Part shown: positions 58,730 to 64,000 of the stretch, in pieces
How the letters are laid out: each line of letters begins with the position of its first letter
How positions within the stretch are numbered: position 1 is the first letter of the stretch
NCBI GenBank assembly: GCA_020638295.1
Contig: JACKIU010000001.1
Span: 900,471-964,470, forward strand
Direction of reading: 5' to 3'
Source: Rhodospirillales bacterium
GTDB lineage: Bacteria; Pseudomonadota; Alphaproteobacteria; Micavibrionales; Micavibrionaceae
DNA length: 64,000 nucleotides
Notes under the pieces: generated by a model
Told to the model about the DNA's origin: nothing
What the model saw: the letters and a program-made list of their open reading frames with translations, nothing else
Databases searched by the model: none
Made by a program: the position numbers and the translations under genes

Positions 58730-61175
58730 CGATATCCTCACTGTCTTTATTGTCTTTGAACAGGGCCTTGCGCGTTTGGTCGGCGGCGGCCTCAATGATG
58801 TCCTGAATTTCTTTGGGCAATTGCGGTTTTACGCTTTCGGCCGGTGCGCTTGTCGGGGCGGTAGCAGGTGGTGGCGTTTCGACCGGTGCCGTCTGTACAG
58901 GGGGTGGTTCTTGGGTCGGCGGCGTTTCTTTGCCGACCAGATCCTGCCATGATTTCGTATCTTCGGTGCCGGTTTTGGGGGCTGGTTCTTCTGTCTTGTT
59001 GCCGCCGAAAAAGCCCATGGGATTCCCGGTCTGGCTCACAGGCGGCGGAGCGCTTTGTTCTTGCGGTGGTGGACTGGCAGGTGGCGACGCAGCCTGTACG
59101 GTGGACGGCGCAGTTTGTACCGGTGTTTCCTGAGCCGGAGGCGGTGAAGACGGCGCGGTAACGGCGGCGGGCGGCGGCGCTGGGGGAGCGGCTTCGATTT
59201 CGTTATCAAGCGCGTGGACCTGCACAATGGCCGAAATGGAGCGTTCGACCGGCGTCACGTCTTTCTTCTTCGGTTTTTTAAACCCTTCTCTTAAGGCGTC
59301 GATTTCCGGCGGTGTTTCCACGGCAACGTCGGCGCGCTGTGCCGTCCAGCTCTTATTAACCATCAGATCACGGAGCTTGGTGATTGCGCCGGCATGTTTG
59401 ATGATTTCTTCATCCGGCGGTGGCAAGGCAAGGAAACGAGTGACACGCATCGCCTTGGCAAAACCGGGATTGGAATAAAAGATCGCGCAATCGACCACGA
59501 CGTCACCAAAGGTAACCACGGCCTGACCTTCTTTAAAGCCGCGCAGATCGTCATAGCTGGCGCGCGGACGCATTTGTACACCAGCCTGCTGGGTATCAAA
59601 ATAGGAGCCGAGCTCCGTTCCTCCAGCCATCTGAAAGCCCGAGACTTCGGTCACGATGGCGGTTCCGACGGTTTTTTCAAAGAATTCCTTGGTTTCTGTG
59701 GGGTCTTCGAGTTTCCCGAAAATCTTGATGTTACAGTTCGCGGTGATGGACTGGGCCTCTTCGCGCACGCGCTTTTTCATCGCCGGCAAGTCCTGACCGG
59801 AAAAGACGAGGCAGAAACCGAGTGAACGGGCCTGGGCGGCCATCACCGCCATCCCTTGCGCGGTATAGTAACCGACCTCGTCAAAGACGGTCATGAACGG
59901 AGTCGAGGAATGGGTCGGTTTGTTTTCAATAACAGTCGCACTGGAGCCTTCGACCGTAGAGCCAAGGGCCGAGCCCATCATGCCTTTCATCGTTGAGGCG
60001 ACAATTTTACCGAGGTTGGCGATTTCGTCGCCGGATTTTTCCAGCGCCGGAATCAGCACGACGAGAATCCGGCGGTTCAACACCACATCGACCATGTCAA
60101 CATCGGCAGCCTGCGTATCGAAGATATAGCCGTAATCATCGCCCAGAGATTGCAGTGAACGGGTGAACTGCATGGCGAGATAGCCGTGTTGCTGGCTGGC
60201 CGTGTTGGTATCGTATTGCGGGGTGTCCGGGCCGGGCGGTTTGACTTTACCTTCATCATCGTACGCATCGCCCTGAAAGCCGGGCAGAGTGTCGAGATAG
60301 CCGTCGATCCCTTCTCGTAATTCCTTGGGAACGGCTTCATCGCGCTGAAGTTTGATAACGTTATTAAGTGAAAGGTAATCGCGGATCGTGCGCACGGAAA
60401 GCGGCATGTCCTGTTTGTCACGCTTCCAGGTCAGGATCGGCATCATCGCCGAGACAAGCGCGACAGCCCGTTCTTTCCACATCGCGTTGTCGCCTTCGGA
60501 TTCCGGCATCAGGGAAACCAGCATATTCACCAGATAGCTGGCCGATCCGGAGGAGAACGGGTTCATAGTGTTCGACGGAGCTTGTACGTCGGCGTTCCCG
60601 GTCATGTAGTTCAGCACCAACAAGTCGTCGTCCCGACCAAAGCGCCGGACCAGAGACGACAGGGACGACCAAAGGTCGGTATCGGCTTTCCCGTCGACAT
60701 AGACAAAGCCCGAACCCCATGCCAAAGCGTTGGAGACCAAAGATTTTAGCCCTTCGGTTTTACCGGCGCCGGTGGTCCCGAGATACAGGACGTGGGTTCG
60801 GGCATCCGAGTTCGTAAACCAGACTTCTTCGTTGGTGTTTTCAACATTGCCGAGATACAAGATACCTTCGGGTTTGCCGGGTTTACCGCCGCGTCCGTTG
60901 TTCGGGTCCAAGAATTTTGCGCCCAGTGGAAGCTTAAAGGCCAGAGCTTTGTTACGGTTGATCAGCCACCAGAAATAAAGCAGGAGGAAAACGATAATCA
61001 GATCAGCAAAGGCGAGCGCCCAGTCGTTAAACAGAATCGTTGCGCTGGCGCAGACAAATATGGCGGTTGAATAAGATGTGGTGGCCAGGGCGTCGCCAAT
61101 ACGCGTCCACAGTGGCCGCACATCCCGGAGGATGGCGGTGTGCTTGTGTTCGTATTTGCGCTGGTCTAAAGCCAT
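58716..61175 (-). CDS. dotL: DotL/IcmO, type IVB (Dot/Icm) coupling ATPase
   Basis: Membrane-bound coupling protein that receives effectors for the Dot/Icm channel. 819 residues. Two N-terminal membrane segments (residues 35-52 and 55-72) are followed by Walker A LGTTGAGKTEGL at 132-143, a large VirD4-like domain and Walker B TPFMTVFDEVGYY. From about 640 to 800 the protein is Pro-, Gln- and Ala-rich, and the C-terminus ends in an acidic helix (KDNKDSEDIDATE). In Legionella the tail of DotL binds IcmS, IcmW, LvgA and DotN; this tail is different. Located between a membrane protein gene and the pilin-like gene on one strand. Confidence 0.93.
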   Translation of the reverse strand: MALDQRKYEHKHTAILRDVRPLWTRIGDALATTSYSTAIFVCASATILFNDWALAFADLIIVFLLLYFWWLINRNKALAFKLPLGAKFLDPNNGRGGKPGKPEGILYLGNVENTNEEVWFTNSDARTHVLYLGTTGAGKTEGLKSLVSNALAWGSGFVYVDGKADTDLWSSLSSLVRRFGRDDDLLVLNYMTGNADVQAPSNTMNPFSSGSASYLVNMLVSLMPESEGDNAMWKERAVALVSAMMPILTWKRDKQDMPLSVRTIRDYLSLNNVIKLQRDEAVPKELREGIDGYLDTLPGFQGDAYDDEGKVKPPGPDTPQYDTNTASQQHGYLAMQFTRSLQSLGDDYGYIFDTQAADVDMVDVVLNRRILVVLIPALEKSGDEIANLGKIVASTMKGMMGSALGSTVEGSSATVIENKPTHSSTPFMTVFDEVGYYTAQGMAVMAAQARSLGFCLVFSGQDLPAMKKRVREEAQSITANCNIKIFGKLEDPTETKEFFEKTVGTAIVTEVSGFQMAGGTELGSYFDTQQAGVQMRPRASYDDLRGFKEGQAVVTFGDVVVDCAIFYSNPGFAKAMRVTRFLALPPPDEEIIKHAGAITKLRDLMVNKSWTAQRADVAVETPPEIDALREGFKKPKKKDVTPVERSISAIVQVHALDNEIEAAPPAPPPAAVTAPSSPPPAQETPVQTAPSTVQAASPPASPPPQEQSAPPPVSQTGNPMGFFGGNKTEEPAPKTGTEDTKSWQDLVGKETPPTQEPPPVQTAPVETPPPATAPTSAPAESVKPQLPKEIQDIIEAAADQTRKALFKDNKDSEDIDATE

Positions 61176-61212
61176 TGAACTGCCTTTATAATTATAATCC
61201 TTTTAAACCGAC

Positions 61213-61782
61213 CTACTGTCCGCCGAGGAAGGCATCGGCGGAGACCGGGACGCCGGAGGATGTTTGCGGGTTGACGCCGGATGTGGTTGCTGTCGGGGCA
61301 AATTCTCCATTTATGCCGATTTGTTTGGGGATGAGGGAGGTCCATATGGTAAAGAGAATAAAGAAAACGGCCAAAGCCAGCGCGGCGCCCATCCATTTTT
61401 TGCGTTTCTCTTTCGCGCTTTTCTTGATTTTTACGCTTGAGGCGCTGGTGACCTGTGCGCCGTCTTCGCTAACGCCCGGACGGATCAGGCCATGGGCGTT
61501 TTCAAGAGCGCCGGAGGCAGCCATCAATCCGGCGACGGCCTGCATGCGGTCGTTGAAGACGGCGATTTCTACAGTTTCACCTTTGGGGTTTTTCAGCTTT
61601 AAAATGTGATGGCCGGTATTTTCATCATGGAGAACCTCCAATGCGGAGGCTTTAGCCTGAGCCAGATCCATTTGCCAGACAACGGGACTTATGGCGTCGG
61701 GCAGGGAGAGGATCAGCTTGCCGTCAACAACGCTGGCGCTGGCTTGGGTTTCCGATTTTTTCGCTGTGAAATTGAGTATCAT
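61213..61782 (-). CDS. Membrane protein between dotM and dotL (189 aa)
   Basis: Function unknown. The first 110 residues are soluble (VDGKLILSLPDAISPVVWQMD), then KKSAKEKRKKW leads into one membrane helix (residues 130-150) and a short periplasmic tail with GINGEFAPTAT. The orientation is N-in. In Legionella the icmP and icmO genes are adjacent, so this gene between their counterparts may be a lineage-specific part of the coupling complex. It is 32 bases from dotM and 37 bases from dotL. Confidence 0.75.
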   Translation of the reverse strand: MILNFTAKKSETQASASVVDGKLILSLPDAISPVVWQMDLAQAKASALEVLHDENTGHHILKLKNPKGETVEIAVFNDRMQAVAGLMAASGALENAHGLIRPGVSEDGAQVTSASSVKIKKSAKEKRKKWMGAALALAVFFILFTIWTSLIPKQIGINGEFAPTATTSGVNPQTSSGVPVSADAFLGGQ

Positions 61783-61814
61783 GGTTGTTTTTGCTCCTTG
61801 GTTTTTGTCTTTAT

Positions 61815-63122
61815 CTAGATGGCTTTTTTCACACCGCGTTTGCTGGATTTGCTGTAGTCAAGCTGCGGGATCGGCCGGGCACGGCGGCTTCCCATATATT
61901 CGCTGATCGTTTCTACCGCGTCGGCCAATTTTGGTACAGGAATCGGGCGTTGGGTCATTTTTTCGGCCTTGTAATGCGACATCGCGCCGATCGCTTCGAG
62001 ATGGTAGGACTGACGCCCGAGATTGTTCAGTGGATACCATAATGTTCTGTCGTGGCCGCGTAGCCAGACAAACTGGGCCGGGGCCAAAACACCGCCTTCC
62101 TCGCGCGCGGTGGCTAGAGCGCGCAGAAGGGCGGTGGTCACAAAGGCGTGCTGGTTGCACTTTGACAAGGTGCTGGTCGACAGGTCCTTGTTTTTGAGTA
62201 TTTTTCGCGCTTCTTTTAGCAAGAATTTATCGCGGCTGAGTTGCAGGCCGTTTTTATGGCTCCAGCACATGGCCAGACGGCCAAGCATGTCATCGGATTC
62301 TCCTCTTTTACGCGAGGCTTTGAGGCAAAAGGCCGCGAGCAGGACTTGCTGGTAGGGTTTGAGGGCCAGCGGTCCTTTCCAGCGCCCGTAAAGCTGGCGC
62401 ATAAAGGCTTTGGTCGCGACTTCTTCATCAATTTTGCCATCCGGTGCGGGGATATTATTATAGGCGAGCCATTCTTCCGGTCCCAGAGCTTCTGCAAAGG
62501 CCGGCAATTCGGCCGGGACGGGCGAACCGGGCGGGCGCGGCGGCTGTGTCGAGGGGTTGAAATCAGCAAAAGGCGCAATGACAGGGAAATTTTTGGATTG
62601 ACGGTGGATGAGACCTTCGAGGCCGAGGCGGCTGCGATAATGGGTTTGAGGGCCTTTGAATATGCACCACAGTGCGCCAAGGCCGACGAAGGTAACGATG
62701 GCGATGCGCATCGGGCCCATGGTGGCTGCGGTGAAAAGCTCGAGATGGTTGATGGTCAGGGCGGCCTTGTTGTAATTGGCCATGCCAAAATACAGGCTGC
62801 GCTGGGGGGTGGCGATTTCACCGCGTGCAAGTTGCTGGCGTACGATCTCCTCATTGCCGTTCAGGATGTCCCAAAAGCTGATTTCTCGGCCGAAAATGAA
62901 GACTTTGTAGGGGCTTTCGATCAGGCCGATTGTTTCTCCGGCCAGAATAAACCATTGCAGAACCCAAGCTTCGGCGTAGCGAATCCAGCGGATAATATTA
63001 CGCACTTCGTCTGATTGGTAATACCAAAACAGCCAGACAACAACCGACATGACTGCCAACATAATGGACCAGCCAATCGCATTTTCATGGAGTGTGTTTT
63101 CTGCCTGTTGTCCACCAGCCAC
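61815..63122 (-). CDS. dotM: DotM/IcmP, type IVB coupling complex protein
   Basis: Partner of DotL in the coupling complex of the Dot/Icm system. 435 residues with membrane segments near the N-terminus (GWSIMLAVMSVVVWLFWYY) and at about 130-150 (MRIAIVTFVGLGALWCIF). The C-terminal domain has the family signature HAFVTTALLRALATAREEGG, VLAPAQFVWLRGHDRTLWY and NLGRQSYHLEAIGAMSHYKAE. In Legionella this domain binds Glu-rich effectors. It is the first gene of the run dotM, orphan, dotL, pilin-like. ATG 63122. Confidence 0.92.
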   Translation of the reverse strand: MAGGQQAENTLHENAIGWSIMLAVMSVVVWLFWYYQSDEVRNIIRWIRYAEAWVLQWFILAGETIGLIESPYKVFIFGREISFWDILNGNEEIVRQQLARGEIATPQRSLYFGMANYNKAALTINHLELFTAATMGPMRIAIVTFVGLGALWCIFKGPQTHYRSRLGLEGLIHRQSKNFPVIAPFADFNPSTQPPRPPGSPVPAELPAFAEALGPEEWLAYNNIPAPDGKIDEEVATKAFMRQLYGRWKGPLALKPYQQVLLAAFCLKASRKRGESDDMLGRLAMCWSHKNGLQLSRDKFLLKEARKILKNKDLSTSTLSKCNQHAFVTTALLRALATAREEGGVLAPAQFVWLRGHDRTLWYPLNNLGRQSYHLEAIGAMSHYKAEKMTQRPIPVPKLADAVETISEYMGSRRARPIPQLDYSKSSKRGVKKAI

Positions 63123-63288
63123 GGAAGAATTGCCTCTTTAGAAAAATTACTTCTACCAGTGTAGCAGTAAAAGTAGCTTAAAACCACTTTGCGCGGGTAA
63201 AAATTGTCCGGTTTTTTAAAATCTGTTTGCAAAGGCATATTTTTTTGATAAGACCATGCCCGGGCCCTTTGAGGGGCCGAAATGGTGT

Positions 63289-63364
<76 letters not shown>

Positions 63365-63416
63365 TTCTCACTCTTTACTAAGGTCAGAAATTCCTTATTA
63401 TGACCTTCTTAAAAGT

Positions 63417-63491
63417 TGGGGTGTAGCCAAGCGGTAAGGCAGCGGTTTTTGGTATCGCCATGCGGAGGTTCGAATCCTCCCACCCCAGCCA
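63417..63491 (+). tRNA. tRNA-Gln (anticodon TTG)
   Basis: Acceptor stem TGGGGTG (63417-63423) pairs with CACCCCA (63481-63487), followed by G and encoded CCA. The anticodon loop is TTTTGGT, anticodon TTG. T loop GGTTCGAATCC. It is 52 bases after tRNA-Thr. Confidence 0.95.
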
Positions 63492-63786
63492 TTTTCATAT
63501 TTTCGAACCTTTTCCAGACTTTTAGATTAACGCCGTGAAGCCCACGCTCTGTGGGGTTTTGGTGTATGTGACCGCTCACTTTTTGACGTGTTTATAGCCG
63601 ATATCTCAGGAGAAAAAGTCTCAAAATGCCCGTTTATCTCAAAACACCGCTACCTTTGCCCCAAGAAACAGAGCGGTTTGCAAGCCTTTATTTCTAAGGC
63701 TTTGCAAGTGGTAACATAATCGCTGGTTCTTAGACGGTGCGGATACCAAGTGCGATTTAGAGAAAACTTGAGAGAGAGCGAGGAAA
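63492..63786. other. Spacer between tRNA-Gln and the recombinase fragment
   Basis: No gene is visible. I looked for a second copy of a tRNA end that would mark an attachment site and did not find one. Short AAGCCCACGCTCTGTGGGGTTTT (63538 onward) could form a terminator hairpin after the tRNA. Confidence 0.4.
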
Positions 63787-64000
63787 TTAAAACCCAAAAT
63801 GCTGTCTTTGGTCTGCCCATAGGATCGGAAAATCATCCATCATGCTGGCGAGTTGCAGCGATTGTGGCTGGCGGCCATTGATAATCGCGGTGGTGATGTC
63901 GGGAGCAAGTTCGGTCAGGCGAATGATTTTACAGGCATAACCGCTTGGCACCCCTTCGCGCTCAGCAACATCCCGGATTGATCTGGCTTTGCCGCTATCA
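63787..64000 (-). CDS. C-terminus of a serine recombinase family protein (truncated by the window)
   Basis: The minus strand reads ARSIRDVAEREGVPSGYACKI, IIRLTELAPDITTAIINGRQ and ends PILWADQRQHFGF with a TAA at 63787-63789. This layout (helix-turn-helix, then LAP and GRQP segments, then W-x-x-Q) is that of the C-terminus of large serine recombinases. The catalytic part lies beyond the window. It sits next to two tRNA genes. Confidence 0.75.
   Translation of the reverse strand, partial: DSGKARSIRDVAEREGVPSGYACKIIRLTELAPDITTAIINGRQPQSLQLASMMDDFPILWADQRQHFGF

Noticed and set aside
63492..63786. Attachment-site repeat of the tRNA-Gln or tRNA-Thr end
   Set aside because: No second copy of either tRNA end could be found in the visible spacer.

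Overview
This window is chromosomal DNA from an alphaproteobacterium. The evidence is a hslU/hslV locus next to hisB, hisD, hisH, hisA, hisF and hisE (the his-hsl neighbourhood seen in many alphaproteobacteria), a complex I NDUFA9-like protein, and surA followed by rsmA. At the right edge there are Dot/Icm (type IVB secretion) coupling genes resembling DotL and DotM. Together these suggest a Dot/Icm-bearing lineage such as the Micavibrio-like predators or their relatives. That placement is an inference, because no rRNA or marker gene in the window decides it.

Layout. 0-17.8 kb: an expanded his-hsl region. hslU, hslV, hisB, hisD, hisH, hisA, hisF and hisE are present but separated by inserted genes: a SulP transporter, orphan acidic or low-complexity proteins, a lipoprotein protease, a retropepsin-like protein, greB, a GNAT acetyltransferase, an adenylyltransferase and a 2H phosphoesterase. 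hisE and an adjacent IS200/IS605 transposase both carry frameshifts, and the IS splits a small lipoprotein gene. 18-33 kb: housekeeping genes (panD, HIT protein, comM, LOG, GGDEF cyclase, uvrD, NDUFA9-like, surA-like, rsmA, gmk), with an orphan gene and an IS630-family element. 33-37 kb: an ArsR regulator with a SqrR/BigR-like cysteine pair, two glycosyltransferases, a hydrolase and tRNA-Ser(GGA). 37-57 kb: U32 protein, ArsC-like reductase, flavoprotein, slyX, pyrD, an ABC-F ATPase, MATE pump, sulfotransferase, RTX protein, methyltransferase, AAA+ ATPase, serB/serC, argS and a degenerate Fic protein. 58-63.1 kb: a minus-strand run reading DotM, a membrane protein, DotL and a pilin-like protein. 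63.3-64 kb: tRNA-Thr(TGT), tRNA-Gln(TTG) and the C-terminus of a serine recombinase at the window edge.

Three patterns stand out. First, a family of long imperfect palindromes (arms like GTCATCCCGAGCG or GTCATTGCGAGC) occupies intergenic gaps and is also inserted in frame inside uvrD (twice) and argS; a different inverted-repeat insert lies in the ABC-F gene. This resembles the Rickettsia palindromic elements. Second, two loci show a gene cassette placed at the 3' end of a gene and bounded by a second copy of that gene's terminus: GNAT (94 of 95 bases identical) and, less certainly, hslV. Third, several orphan, non-membrane proteins without relatives I recognise are candidates for secretion by the Dot/Icm system, on context only.

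Almost all assignments rest on motifs and family resemblance read by eye. No database search, alignment program or folding program was run.
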